The notes: generated by a model from the sequence alone, not told the origin. 64,000 bases of DNA from Candidatus Andeanibacterium colombiense (GCA_029202985.1 CP119316.1:682001-746000); one strand, 5' to 3'. Numbered from the stretch's first letter, positions 21,611 to 30,056 are shown. Numbers and translations are program-made.

Positions 21611-21810
21611 GAACCACCTTCGACGCCGCGACCGTGCGGCTCTATCATCTCGACGACGGCATCGAAGGCGGTGCGGCCAATACGCTGTTCTACGGCTCGC
21701 TCGAACAGGCGCTCCACCTCGCGGCACAGCAGCCGGAGGAGGTGCAGGACGGCTTGTTCATCGCGACCGACAACGATGTGGTCGCCTATCTAGATCTGGT
21801 CGGCGGCTGA
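21607..21810 (+). CDS. Small hypothetical protein (67 aa)
   Basis: The start ATG overlaps the DUF4169 stop by four bases, and its own stop overlaps the next start. The acidic, soluble sequence (RLYHLDDGIEGGAANTLFYG; DGLFIATDNDVVAYLDLVGG) looks like a folded small domain. I do not recognise the family. Its placement in a tightly coupled operon argues that it is real. Confidence 0.75.
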   Translation: MRTTFDAATVRLYHLDDGIEGGAANTLFYGSLEQALHLAAQQPEEVQDGLFIATDNDVVAYLDLVGG

Positions 21811-22301
21811 TGCGCCTTGCGTGGTTCTGTGCCGGGATCGCCGTCCTCGCCCTCACCGCCCCGCTTTCGGCCAGGGACAGTCTCGGCGTGTTTTCCGACT
21901 GGGGCGCGTTTCGCGATCCCGCCACGCCGCGCTGCTATGCGATCGCAATGCCGCAGGCGAACAAGGCGGGGGATTACCAGCCCTTCGCCAGCATCGGCAC
22001 CTGGCCGCGCCGCGCGCTCAGAAACCAGCTCCATGTCCGCCTGTCCCGGCGCCTGAGCCCGGCAGGCACGATTTCGCTGCGGGTCGGCAACCAGAGTTTC
22101 GAGCTGACCGGCGGCGGCGGCGACGCCTGGGCGAAGGACCGCAAGGCGGATGCCGCGATCGTCGCGGCGATGCGTTCGGCCGGGGCGATGATCGTCACCG
22201 CGCGCGACCGCGACGGCCGGATCTTCAACGACAGCTACAGGCTCGCCGGCGCGGCAACCGCGATGGACGCGGCGGCAGTCGGTTGCGCGAAGCTCAAATA
22301 G
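21810..22301 (+). CDS. Exported hypothetical protein (IalB-like?)
   Basis: A 163-residue protein with a signal peptide (RLAWFCAGIAVLALTAPLSA, then RDSLG). The mature N-terminus (FSDWGAFRDPATPRCYAI) and a later Cys near the C-terminus (AVGCAKLK) recall invasion-associated locus B proteins, where paired cysteines are common. The similarity is loose. It is the last gene of the greB operon and is followed at once by a strong terminator hairpin. Confidence 0.75.
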   Translation: MRLAWFCAGIAVLALTAPLSARDSLGVFSDWGAFRDPATPRCYAIAMPQANKAGDYQPFASIGTWPRRALRNQLHVRLSRRLSPAGTISLRVGNQSFELTGGGGDAWAKDRKADAAIVAAMRSAGAMIVTARDRDGRIFNDSYRLAGAATAMDAAAVGCAKLK

Positions 22302-22304
22302 CAA

Positions 22305-22332
22305 AGCGGGCCGGGATTGCTCCCGGCCCGCT
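22305..22332. terminator. Bidirectional terminator between convergent genes
   Basis: Perfect 12-bp stem AGCGGGCCGGGA / TCCCGGCCCGCT with a TTGC loop. It sits three bases after the exported protein's stop and 26 bp before the 3' end of the convergent beta-barrel gene. Confidence 0.8.
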
Positions 22333-22358
22333 GCCACGCGTTTCTGCTCCGGTCAGGA

Positions 22359-23024
22359 TCAGAACCGCACGCCGACGCCGACCACGCCCTGATGGCGGTC
22401 GACATCGACGTCGAAGCGATCGCTTTCCATCCCGCTCGGGGCTTCGACTTCGCCGCGGCCATAGTTCGAATAGCGGTACTCGGCCTTCACGAAGAGGTTC
22501 TTCGACAGATTGTACTGGATGCCCGCGCCGGCGCGCCAGCCATCGAGGTTGATGTCGGTCTTGGTGTCGGTGGTGTTGTCGGTCGCGAGGACGTTGTACT
22601 TGGCGTTGGTATAGCCGCCCTTCGCATAGATCAGCGCCTTCGAGCCGACCGGCACACCCACGCGGACGCCGGCATAGAGATCGCGGCCAGCGCTAATGTT
22701 GGCGACGCCGAATTCGGTGAAGCCGAAGGTGTCGTAATCGGTCTTTGCCGAGGACTCCATCCACTCGCCTTCGGCACCGACGACCACGCCGCCGAGATCG
22801 ATGTCATAGCCGACGCCGACGCCGTAGTTCACGTTATCGATCGACTGGTCGAGGTCGTCGGCATTGTCGATGTCGTCCTTGCTGCCCGGGCGGCTGCTGT
22901 CATAGCCGACGAGGCCCTCGACGCGAAAGCCGGTGAAGTCGGATGCGGCGCTGTCCTGCGCGGCCGCAGGCACCGCGAACAGCGCGGTAGAGGCTGCGGC
23001 GAGGAGGAAGATGGTCTTGGTCAT
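22359..23024 (-). CDS. Outer-membrane beta-barrel protein (OmpW/opacity type)
   Basis: A 221-residue porin-like barrel. A signal peptide (TKTIFLLAAASTALFAVPAAA) is followed by alternating amphipathic strands (FRVEGLVGYDSSRP; VNYGVGVGYDIDLGGVVVGA; LYAGVRVGVPVGSKALIYA). It ends in a canonical barrel signature, HQGVVGVGVRF, with terminal Phe. This fits the 8-stranded opacity/OmpA-like barrel family. The start at 23024 was chosen for the signal peptide: the open frame extends far upstream across the rlmN promoter. Confidence 0.88.
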   Translation of the reverse strand: MTKTIFLLAAASTALFAVPAAAQDSAASDFTGFRVEGLVGYDSSRPGSKDDIDNADDLDQSIDNVNYGVGVGYDIDLGGVVVGAEGEWMESSAKTDYDTFGFTEFGVANISAGRDLYAGVRVGVPVGSKALIYAKGGYTNAKYNVLATDNTTDTKTDINLDGWRAGAGIQYNLSKNLFVKAEYRYSNYGRGEVEAPSGMESDRFDVDVDRHQGVVGVGVRF

Positions 23025-23243
23025 TGAGATAACTCCGATTGTGCTGCGGCCTATGCGCCGCTGGCATGGGCGAAAAGCATCGGCACCATGCGGAAGTTTC
23101 ATGAACCTGAGATAACAAAAATATTGTGATATTTCAGCAACATAAAAGCACGACCAGCCGAGACGTGACCGCGTTGAGACACGGGAACCGGCTTTGTGAT
23201 CACGCGTTCGCGCGGGCTTTGCCATCGGCGAAGCAGCGCCTAT

Positions 23244-24566
23244 ATGCGGCGCATCGTGACCCATACTCCGCTTATCCCGATCCCGGGCCAATTCGACCCG
23301 GTGACCGTCCCGCGTGACGTGACGCCGCGCGCGGACGGGCGCGTGGACCTGCTGGGCCTCGCCCAGCCGCGTATCGCCGAGCTGTTCGCCCAGGCCGGGC
23401 TCGACCCGAAGCAGGCGAAGCTGCGCTCGCGCCAAATATTCCACTGGCTCTATCACCGCGGCGTGACCGGGTTCGACGCGATGACCGACATCGGCAAGGC
23501 GATGCGCCCGTGGCTGAACCAGCGCTTCGTGATCGGCCGGCCCGAAGTGGTCGAGGCGCAGCATTCGACTGACGGCACCCGCAAATGGCTGCTGCGCACC
23601 GCCGACGGCCACGATTTCGAGATGGTCTTCATCCCCGATGCGGACCGCGGGACCCTGTGCGTCTCGAGCCAGGTCGGCTGCACGCTCAATTGCACCTTCT
23701 GCCACACCGGGACGATGAAACTGGTCCGCAACCTGACCCCGGGCGAGATCGTCGGCCAGGTGATGCTCGCGCGCGATGCCCTGGGCGAATGGCCGAAATC
23801 TTCTCACCCGCGTCCCCGCGAAGGCGGGGATCCCGTGCAGGCTGGCGCCACGCCGGCTGCGCCCCCCGCCTTCGCGGGAGAACAGGAGTGGGACGATGAA
23901 GAGGACGAGGCCGAATATCGCGCCGACGGCCGTCTGCTGACCAACATCGTGATGATGGGCATGGGCGAGCCGCTGTATAATTTCGACAATGTCCGCGATG
24001 CACTCAAGCTGGTGATGGACGGCGACGGCCTCGCGCTATCGAAGCGCCGGATCACCCTCTCGACCAGCGGCGTGGTGCCGATGATGGCGCGCGCGGGCGA
24101 GGAGATCGGGGTCAACCTCGCGGTTTCGCTCCATGCGGTGACCAAGCCGGTGCGCGACGAGATCGTGCCGATCAACCGCAAATACGGGATCGAGGAACTG
24201 CTCGAAGCCTGTGCCGCCTATCCCGGCGCGTCGAACGCCCGCCGCATCACTTTCGAATATGTGATGCTGAAGGACAAGAACGACAGCGACGACGATGCGC
24301 GCGAGCTGATCCGGCTGATCCAGCATTACCGGCTGCCGGCCAAGGTCAATCTGATCCCGTTCAACCCGTGGCCTGGCGCGGTGTACGAATGCTCCACCCC
24401 GGAACGGATCAAGCGCTTCTCCGAAATAGTGTTCGACGCCGGCATCTCGGCCCCGGTCCGCACCCCGCGCGGCCGCGACATCGATGCGGCCTGCGGCCAG
24501 CTCAAGACTGCCGCGGAGAAGAAGAGCCGGGCCGAGCGGGACCGCGAGGCGGCGGCGGCAGAATAG
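23244..24566 (+). CDS. rlmN: Dual-specificity 23S rRNA/tRNA adenine-C2 methyltransferase RlmN, with repeat insertion
   Basis: Radical SAM enzyme that methylates C2 of A2503 in 23S rRNA and A37 in some tRNAs. The CxxxC cluster motif is CTLNCTFCHTG, followed by NIVMMGMGEPLYN and SLHAVTKPVRDEIVPINRKY, with the family C-terminal region (TPRGRDIDAACGQL). The start MRRIVTHTPLIPIPGQ fits relatives. Between ALGEWPK and the RADGRLLTN block lies a roughly 28-residue stretch (SHPRPREGG...PPAFAGEQE) encoded by a dispersed palindromic repeat. The frame is preserved, and the insertion falls in a loop that is already variable and acidic in related enzymes, so the protein is probably functional. Confidence 0.95.
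   Translation: MRRIVTHTPLIPIPGQFDPVTVPRDVTPRADGRVDLLGLAQPRIAELFAQAGLDPKQAKLRSRQIFHWLYHRGVTGFDAMTDIGKAMRPWLNQRFVIGRPEVVEAQHSTDGTRKWLLRTADGHDFEMVFIPDADRGTLCVSSQVGCTLNCTFCHTGTMKLVRNLTPGEIVGQVMLARDALGEWPKSSHPRPREGGDPVQAGATPAAPPAFAGEQEWDDEEDEAEYRADGRLLTNIVMMGMGEPLYNFDNVRDALKLVMDGDGLALSKRRITLSTSGVVPMMARAGEEIGVNLAVSLHAVTKPVRDEIVPINRKYGIEELLEACAAYPGASNARRITFEYVMLKDKNDSDDDARELIRLIQHYRLPAKVNLIPFNPWPGAVYECSTPERIKRFSEIVFDAGISAPVRTPRGRDIDAACGQLKTAAEKKSRAERDREAAAAE
23814..23879. repeat. Palindromic repeat inserted in frame in rlmN
   Basis: Inverted arms CCCCGCGAAGGCGGGG (23814-23829) and CCCCGCCTTCGCGGGA (23864-23879) match at 15 of 16 positions. The sequence is the common intergenic element whose translation reads RPREGGDP and PPAFAGE. 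Here it is transcribed and translated within rlmN. Confidence 0.8.
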
Positions 24567-24567
24567 T

Positions 24568-24640
24568 GTTCCTGCGAAAGCAGGAACCCAGGACCGCACA
24601 AGCCGCGTTTTGCTGACCTGGACTCCGGCTTGCGCCGGAG
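24568..24640. repeat. Palindromic repeat between rlmN and the HxlR gene
   Basis: Two hairpins in one element: GTTCCTGCGAAAGCAGGAAC (24568-24587) and CTCCGGCTTGCGCCGGAG (24623-24640), with CCCAGG/CCTGG pairing between them. It lies between convergent genes and probably ends transcription from both sides. Confidence 0.75.
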
Positions 24641-24645
24641 AACGG

Positions 24646-25074
24646 CTAACCTTCCAGATTCTCCAGATCGAACCGCACGCGCGAGGCTGCGATCTTTTCA
24701 CGGTTGCCGACCGCCCACGCGCCCAGGACATTAACCGGTCCCTGCAGCGACTGGCCGAGTTCGGTCAGCGCGTAATCGACCCTCGGCGGGATGCTGGGAG
24801 TGACCTTGCGGCTGACCAGCCCGTCGCGCTCAAGCCCGCGCAAAGTGCGGGTCAGCATCCGCTGCGAGATCCCGGCGATCGCGCGACGAAGCTCGTTGAA
24901 ACGCAGCGAGCCAGCGCCGAGGTTCATCACCACCTGCATCGACCATTTGTCGCCGATGCGATTGAGTACCTCGGTCACCGTCTGACAGGTCGAGCTTTGA
25001 TGAACGACAGGCACATCCGTGTAACCATCGGACAATAAAGTGCCTTCTTGCGCTGGGGCCATGATAGTTTCCAT
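24646..25074 (-). CDS. HxlR-family winged-helix transcriptional regulator
   Basis: A 142-residue DNA-binding protein with the HxlR core: CQTVTEVLNRIGDKWSMQVV, then LRFNELRRAIAGISQRMLTR and LERDGLVSRKV, the winged helix. A conserved Cys sits just before the core, as in redox- or quinone-sensing members. It diverges from an azoreductase gene 38 bp away, so it probably regulates that gene and itself. METIM at 25074 has AGGGG upstream. Alternative starts at 25092 and 25062 cannot be excluded. Confidence 0.88.
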   Translation of the reverse strand: METIMAPAQEGTLLSDGYTDVPVVHQSSTCQTVTEVLNRIGDKWSMQVVMNLGAGSLRFNELRRAIAGISQRMLTRTLRGLERDGLVSRKVTPSIPPRVDYALTELGQSLQGPVNVLGAWAVGNREKIAASRVRFDLENLEG

Positions 25075-25112
25075 ATGGCCCCTGGTTATCATTTGTTACC
25101 GGAGTAGTCCCC

Positions 25113-25709
25113 ATGAAAATCCTGCACGTCGACAGCGCCACCACGGGGGCCCATTCGGTTACCCGCGAGCTCAGTTCCGCGATTGTCGCCCATCTCAAGA
25201 CCAAGCATGCCGGCGCCGAAGTGACCGTGCTCGATCTCGGCACGATGCCGCTGCCGCATCTCGATCCGATCTCGACCGGCGCGATTCGCCTGCCGGCCGA
25301 CCAGCACACCGATGACATGAGGGCCGCCTTCCCGGCCGAGCGTGCGGTGCTCGACCAGTTCCTCGGCTCCGACATCGTGGTGATCGGCGCGCCGATGTAC
25401 AATTTCACGATTCCGTCCGCCCTCAAGGCCTGGCTCGACCGGCTCGGCGTTCCGGGCGTGACCTTCGGCTATTCGGAAGCGGGCCCGACCGGCCTCGCGG
25501 GTGGACGCCGCGTGATCATCGCATCCTCGCGCGGGGGCGCCTACGAATTCGACGGCCCGGCCGAACATCAGGAAACCTATCTGCGCGATTTCTTCGGCTT
25601 CATCGGGATCAAGGATCTCGAATATATTCGCGCCGAGAAGATCGGCTTCGGCCCCGAAGTGCGTGAGCAGGCGATCGCTGATGCGAAGGAAGCAATCCTG
25701 AAGCTCTAA
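25113..25709 (+). CDS. azoR: FMN-dependent NADH:quinone oxidoreductase/azoreductase
   Basis: Flavodoxin-fold enzyme that reduces quinones and azo compounds with NADH. At 198 residues it has the family motifs PMYNFTIPSALKAWLDR, VTFGYSEAGPTGL and IIASSRGGAY that line the FMN site. It starts MKILHVDSATTGAHS after CCGGAG. The divergent HxlR regulator next door suggests induction by electrophiles or quinones, as in the YodB-AzoR1 arrangement of Bacillus. That parallel is inference. Confidence 0.93.
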   Translation: MKILHVDSATTGAHSVTRELSSAIVAHLKTKHAGAEVTVLDLGTMPLPHLDPISTGAIRLPADQHTDDMRAAFPAERAVLDQFLGSDIVVIGAPMYNFTIPSALKAWLDRLGVPGVTFGYSEAGPTGLAGGRRVIIASSRGGAYEFDGPAEHQETYLRDFFGFIGIKDLEYIRAEKIGFGPEVREQAIADAKEAILKL

Positions 25710-25830
25710 TTTCGTTTCATCGCCCGCAGGGCACGCTTTGGCGATAATGTTAATTTTGAACGCTTAGTTCATGAACGGATCAGGTTCGGTCTCCTAGAAG
25801 GTGTTCATCAACACAGTCAGGAGACTGAAC

Positions 25831-26262
25831 ATGAAGAAGCTCTTTATCGCCACTGCGGCCGCTGCGGTCGCTTCCATGACCCTCGCGGCGGGCCCTGCGG
25901 CTGCCGAGCGCCCCTATAGCTCGCACAGCTATGAGCGCGGCAGCTACCAGGACTACAACTACGGCCGTGCCGGTTACGACCGGGGTTACGATCGCGGTTA
26001 CAGCGAATATGACAACCGCGGCCGCTATCGCGAACCGCGCCGGATCGGCCGGAACGACCGTGTGTGGCGCGGCAATGACGGCAATTATTATTGCCAGCGC
26101 GACAATGGCACGACCGGGCTGATCATTGGCGCAGCCGGCGGCGCACTCCTCGGCCGCGCGGTCGACACGCACGGCGAACGGACCACCGGCACGATCCTCG
26201 GCGCGGTGCTCGGCGGTCTGCTCGGCAAGAGCGTCGACCAGAACAACGCGCGCTGCCGCTAA
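25831..26262 (+). CDS. Glycine-zipper exported protein, copy 1
   Basis: A 143-residue protein with a signal peptide (KKLFIATAAAAVASMTLAAG, cleaved after AAA). A Tyr/Arg/Gly-rich middle (YDRGYDRGYSEYDNRGRY) is followed by WRGNDGNYYCQRDNGTTG and a glycine-zipper hairpin (LIIGAAGGALLGRAVD; TGTILGAVLGGLLGKSVD). It is likely outer-membrane associated. The ATG at 25831 follows CAGGAGA. A GTG thirty bases earlier was rejected. A close paralogue lies at 27275. Confidence 0.88.
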   Translation: MKKLFIATAAAAVASMTLAAGPAAAERPYSSHSYERGSYQDYNYGRAGYDRGYDRGYSEYDNRGRYREPRRIGRNDRVWRGNDGNYYCQRDNGTTGLIIGAAGGALLGRAVDTHGERTTGTILGAVLGGLLGKSVDQNNARCR

Positions 26263-26265
26263 AAC

Positions 26266-27114
26266 CTAGGCTTCGAAACTCGGAAGGGCCGCACCGCGCG
26301 CAATAGTCGCGGTGCGGCCACCGATCCATATTGCGCCGGTTCGGTCCCGCGAACACCGCACGATCCCCTCGGCGCCGGTTTTCTGGCCCTGCCCGGCAAG
26401 ATATTCGCCCGAGGCAAGGCCGCTCCCGAACAGATGCATCGCGACCCCGGCGTTGAAGCTTCCGGTGACCGGATCCTCCACCACCCTGCCCTGCGCGTCT
26501 GCGAAAAAGGCGCGCACTTCCCATGCGAGTTCCGAGCCAGGCGGATGCGGCCCGACCAGGCCGATGTCGGTTTCAGGTGGAGCTTTGACTGCCGGCTCGG
26601 CCGCCAGCACATCCTCGGCGGTAGCCAGCCGCAGCATCTTCCACCCCGGCCCATTCGCGACATGCACGGCTTCGAGCACCTGCCCGGCACCTACCCCGGC
26701 AACCCGCAACGCCGCTTCCAGTTCAGCTTCACCGAGCGGCCCGGTGCGGGTCATCGGCGGCGCGCGGAAGGCAAGCAAATCGCCGTCGCGCCGCACCTCG
26801 ACCAGCCCGGCTTCGCATTGCTGCACCACCATCCCGTTACGCTTCGGTACGCCTCCAGCCTCCAGCCAGGCGTGGCAGGTGCCGAGCGTCGGATGGCCGG
26901 CAAACGGCAATTCGCCCGCGGGATAGAATATCCGCACCCGGTAATCCGCTGCGGGGTCGCTCGGCGGTAGCAGGAAGGTGGTTTCCGAAAAGCCGAGCCA
27001 GCGGGTCAGCGCAAGCATCGCCGCGGCGTCCAGCCCCTCCGCTCCGTGGACCACCGCCAGCGGATTGCCGCGCAGCGGGGCCGAACCGAATACGTCCACC
27101 AGATCGAGTTTCAC
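26266..27114 (-). CDS. PhzF family isomerase/epimerase
   Basis: A 282-residue diaminopimelate-epimerase-fold protein of the PhzF family. Family markers are the opening DVFGSAPLRGNPLAVV, the putative catalytic Glu in GFSETTFLLPP, LPFAGHPTLGTCHAW and EDPVTGSFNAG. No phenazine genes are nearby, so it is one of the many housekeeping or orphan family members with unknown substrate. It starts with GTG at 27114. It sits between two paralogous glycine-zipper genes on the opposite strand. Confidence 0.92.
   Translation of the reverse strand: MKLDLVDVFGSAPLRGNPLAVVHGAEGLDAAAMLALTRWLGFSETTFLLPPSDPAADYRVRIFYPAGELPFAGHPTLGTCHAWLEAGGVPKRNGMVVQQCEAGLVEVRRDGDLLAFRAPPMTRTGPLGEAELEAALRVAGVGAGQVLEAVHVANGPGWKMLRLATAEDVLAAEPAVKAPPETDIGLVGPHPPGSELAWEVRAFFADAQGRVVEDPVTGSFNAGVAMHLFGSGLASGEYLAGQGQKTGAEGIVRCSRDRTGAIWIGGRTATIARGAALPSFEA
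26287..26319. terminator. Hairpin at convergent ends (inside phzF 3' end)
   Basis: Perfect 12-bp stem GGCCGCACCGCG / CGCGGTGCGGCC with a 9-base loop, 24 bp beyond the glycine-zipper stop. It lies within the last codons of convergent phzF, so it likely terminates the plus-strand transcript while being translated from the other strand. Confidence 0.6.
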
Positions 27115-27274
27115 GTCATCCTCCTCTGCCGAACCAGCCGTTCACCGCAGCTACCCAACGGCTGGACCCCAAAACCGCGTCATAACAGGACGTTCATCCG
27201 GGGTTGGGGATCAAGCACCGATCGTCTCCGTTATCGCGACACCACTCGCACAGAAAACGGAAAAGGTACGAGCG

Positions 27275-27640
27275 ATGAAAAAGGTTTTGTTTGCACTCGC
27301 CGCCGTGTCGCTGGCGCTCCCCGCTACGCCGGTGCTGGCCGAAAAGCACGGCCACGGCCGTCACGACCGCGGCTATTCGAATACCTATGACAATTACGGC
27401 CGCTATCGCGAGCCGCGCCGCCTGCACCGCGGCGACAATATGTGGCGCGGCAAGGATGGCCGTTACTACTGCAAGCGTGACAATGGCACGACCGGCCTTA
27501 TCATTGGTGCCGCCGGCGGTGCGTTGGTTGGCCGCGCGGTCGACACGCATGGCGAGCGGACCACGGGCACGCTACTCGGCGCCGCTGTGGGTGCGCTGCT
27601 CGGCCGCGATATCGATCGCGGCAACGCGCGCTGCCGCTAA
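27275..27640 (+). CDS. Glycine-zipper exported protein, copy 2
   Basis: A 121-residue paralogue of the protein at 25831. The signal peptide is KKVLFALAAVSLALPATPVLA. The segments GRYREPRRLHRGDNMWRGKD, YYCKRDNGTTGLIIGAAGGA and AVDTHGERTTGTLLGA are nearly identical to copy 1, but the Tyr/Gly-rich N-terminal part is shorter. The open frame upstream overlaps phzF and was rejected in favour of the ATG at 27275. Confidence 0.87.
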   Translation: MKKVLFALAAVSLALPATPVLAEKHGHGRHDRGYSNTYDNYGRYREPRRLHRGDNMWRGKDGRYYCKRDNGTTGLIIGAAGGALVGRAVDTHGERTTGTLLGAAVGALLGRDIDRGNARCR

Positions 27641-27667
27641 GCCCGAAGTCATCAGGGCCAACGATTT

Positions 27668-27700
27668 GGGCCGCGTGGCAGACCGCCGCGCGGCCCTTTC
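27668..27700 (+). terminator. Rho-independent terminator after glycine-zipper copy 2
   Basis: Stem GGGCCGCG / CGCGGCCC followed by TTTCGTTTT, beginning 28 bp after the stop codon. Confidence 0.7.
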
Positions 27701-27792
27701 GTTTTGCGCGATCGCTCATGCGATACCTTGCGCGGTGCGGCCCGCGCTGCCAAAGTAGCAATCACGCTAAGTAATATTCCCGGAGAGCCCCC

Positions 27793-29001
27793 ATGATCGA
27801 AACGCCGCTGGTTTCCTGCGACGATCACCTTGACCTCAACATGCTGCCGGCCGACGTCTGGACCAAGCGCATGGGTGAGAAATGGGGTGACCGCGCGCCA
27901 CATATCGAAATCAACGACAAGGGCATGGCCCAGTGGATCGCCGATGGGCAGAGCTGGGGGGGCTGGTCGGGCAAGGCGTTTCGCTTCAGCGACGGGCCCA
28001 AGCCGATCCTGACCGCATACGACCGCGGCGGGATCGAGGATACGACCGAGCTGCGCGCCGGCAATCCGGTGCTGCGCTTGGCTGACATGGACCGCGATCA
28101 CGTATGGGCGCACATCGTGTTCGGCCCGGTGACCTCGATCAAGACCGCCGATCCCGAATTCATGGCGGCGTGCTATGCGACCTATAACGACTGGCTCCAT
28201 GAGGATTTCTGTTCCGCCGCGCCCGATCGGCTGATCGGCGTCGCGATGCTGCCGCCGCATCCGGAGCCGGCGATCGCCGAACTGTCGCGGCTGGTCGCGC
28301 GGGGCGGGGTCAAGCAGGCGAACCTCCAGATCGCGGTCGCCGAGCCGCGGCTCGAGGATCCGCGGTGGGAACCGCTGTTCGAGCTGCTCGAAAGCAGCGG
28401 CATCGCGCTGTCGTTCCACGTTACCGTGTTCCCCTCGGTCACCAATGCGTTCGACAAGTACAAGGGCAGCCCCGGTGCGACCTTCCTTCACGCGAAGATG
28501 TTTATCGAACAGTTCCTCGATCCGTTCGTCGACCTGTTCGCCTGGGGCATTCTCGAACGCCATCCGGGGATGAAGATCGTGATTGCCGAAAGCGGCGTGG
28601 GCTGGGTGCCGTGGGTGGTCGAGGAGCTCGACTATCGCCATTACCGCCTGTGGGAATGCGCCGATTTCTGGGACGACCGGGGCGGCATCCCGCACAAGCT
28701 GAAGCCGAGCGAAGTGTTCCGCCGCCAGGTTTACGGGACCTTCCAGCAGAGCCCGACCGCGATGCGGCTGCTCGAATTCTGGGGCCCGGACAATCTGCTG
28801 TGGGCGAGCGATTACCCGCATCCGGATTCGATCTGGCCCAACAGCCAGAAGACCATCTCCGAAACCATGGGCCATATGGCGATCGACGATGTCCGCCGGA
28901 TCGTCGGTGGCAATGCGGCAAAGCTTTACGGGCTCGACCTGAGCAAGGCGACCGTGCTCGGCAAGCTCGACATCGGCTACGAGGCCGTCGCAGCAGAATG
29001 A
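27793..29001 (+). CDS. Amidohydrolase family metal-dependent hydrolase
   Basis: A 402-residue TIM-barrel hydrolase of the amidohydrolase-2 (ACMSD-like) branch. Metal-site candidates are Asp/His in VSCDDHLDLN at the N-terminus, the His in LSFHVTVFP and the Asp/His in LLWASDYPHPDS. The MLPPHPEPAIAEL and ILERHPGMKIVIAESG segments are typical. This branch includes decarboxylases and hydrolases of aromatic or carboxylate substrates; the actual substrate is unknown. Its stop overlaps the start of the MOSC gene, so they are co-translated. Confidence 0.9.
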   Translation: MIETPLVSCDDHLDLNMLPADVWTKRMGEKWGDRAPHIEINDKGMAQWIADGQSWGGWSGKAFRFSDGPKPILTAYDRGGIEDTTELRAGNPVLRLADMDRDHVWAHIVFGPVTSIKTADPEFMAACYATYNDWLHEDFCSAAPDRLIGVAMLPPHPEPAIAELSRLVARGGVKQANLQIAVAEPRLEDPRWEPLFELLESSGIALSFHVTVFPSVTNAFDKYKGSPGATFLHAKMFIEQFLDPFVDLFAWGILERHPGMKIVIAESGVGWVPWVVEELDYRHYRLWECADFWDDRGGIPHKLKPSEVFRRQVYGTFQQSPTAMRLLEFWGPDNLLWASDYPHPDSIWPNSQKTISETMGHMAIDDVRRIVGGNAAKLYGLDLSKATVLGKLDIGYEAVAAE

Positions 29002-29660
29002 AGCTGACCCTCGGCCCGGTAATGGTCGGCACTGCTGTGCCGTTCCGGGGCGAGGAGGCAAGTGCGATCGGCAAATTGCCGGTCAGCGGGCCGGTCGCGG
29101 TGGGCCCGCTCGGGCTCGAGGGCGACCAGCAGGCGGACCGCGTCCACCACGGCGGCGTCGATATGGCGGTCCACCACTATCCCCACGACCATTACCCGGC
29201 GTGGCGCGCGGAGTTGGACGACCACCCACTGCTCGCCGCCGCCGGGGCCTTCGGCGAGAATATCTCGACCGAAGGGCTGACCGAAGAAAACGTCCTGATC
29301 GGCGACCGCTTCCGCCTCGGCAGCGCGCTGGTCGAAGTCAGCCAGGGCCGCCAGCCGTGCTGGAAGATCGACCACAAGTTCGGCGCGAAGGGCATCACCC
29401 TGCGCGTGATGCAGACGGGCCGCTGCGGCTGGTATTACCGCGTGCTGGAACCGGGCACCGTCGGCCAAGGCGACAGCTTCGAACTGGTCGAACGCGGTCA
29501 TGAGAGCTGGGATATCGAGCGGGTGTTTCGCGGGATGTTCCACAAGGGCGCGAGCACGCAGGAACTGGTCGGCATAGCCCAACTCACCGCGCTGTCGCAG
29601 GAATGGCGCGGGCGCGCACTGGAGCGGGCGGTGTTCCAGGAAGGAAGAGCGCACGAATGA
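28998..29660 (+). CDS. MOSC domain protein (YiiM-like)
   Basis: A 220-residue MOSC-fold protein. Hallmarks are GLEGDQQADRVHHGGVDMAV, HHYPHDHYPAW and the conserved Cys of the sulfur-carrier site in VSQGRQPCWKID. Family members act with the molybdenum cofactor, for example YiiM in 6-N-hydroxylaminopurine detoxification, so a Moco-linked activity is likely. The ATG lies inside the ATGA overlap with the amidohydrolase stop. The 3' end overlaps the next gene in the same way. Confidence 0.9.
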   Translation: MKLTLGPVMVGTAVPFRGEEASAIGKLPVSGPVAVGPLGLEGDQQADRVHHGGVDMAVHHYPHDHYPAWRAELDDHPLLAAAGAFGENISTEGLTEENVLIGDRFRLGSALVEVSQGRQPCWKIDHKFGAKGITLRVMQTGRCGWYYRVLEPGTVGQGDSFELVERGHESWDIERVFRGMFHKGASTQELVGIAQLTALSQEWRGRALERAVFQEGRAHE

Positions 29661-30055
29661 GCGATGACCCTTCCGAGTTGATCGACTCGAAGATCGCGAG
29701 CCTCGGCGATTGGCGCGGCACCACCCTCGCCCGACTGCGCGCGTTGATCCGCGCGGCCGATCCGGACGTGGTCGAGACGGTCAAATGGCGCAAGCCGTCC
29801 AACCCCGCCGGTGTGCCGGTGTGGGAGCACGCCGGGATCCTCTGCACCGGCGAGACTTACAAGGACAAGGTCAAGCTGACTTTCGCCAACGGCGCGGCAC
29901 TGGCCGATCCGGCGGGACTGTTCAATTCGAGCCTCGACGGGAATGTACGCCGGGCGATTGATTTCGCGGAAGGGGCTGCGGTGGACGAGGCGGCTTTCAC
30001 CGCGCTGGTGAAGGCGGCGGTGGCGCGGAACGTTTCGAAGGCACCGAGGCGCTGA
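29657..30055 (+). CDS. DUF1801 domain-containing protein
   Basis: A 132-residue small soluble protein of the DUF1801 (YdhG-like) family. It has the characteristic LRALIRAADPDVVETVKWRK, followed by the GVPVWEHAGILCTGETYKD beta segment and a basic C-terminus. Its biochemical function is unknown. It is the third gene in a chain of 4-bp overlaps after the amidohydrolase and MOSC genes. Confidence 0.88.
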   Translation: MSDDPSELIDSKIASLGDWRGTTLARLRALIRAADPDVVETVKWRKPSNPAGVPVWEHAGILCTGETYKDKVKLTFANGAALADPAGLFNSSLDGNVRRAIDFAEGAAVDEAAFTALVKAAVARNVSKAPRR

Positions 30056-30056
30056 G

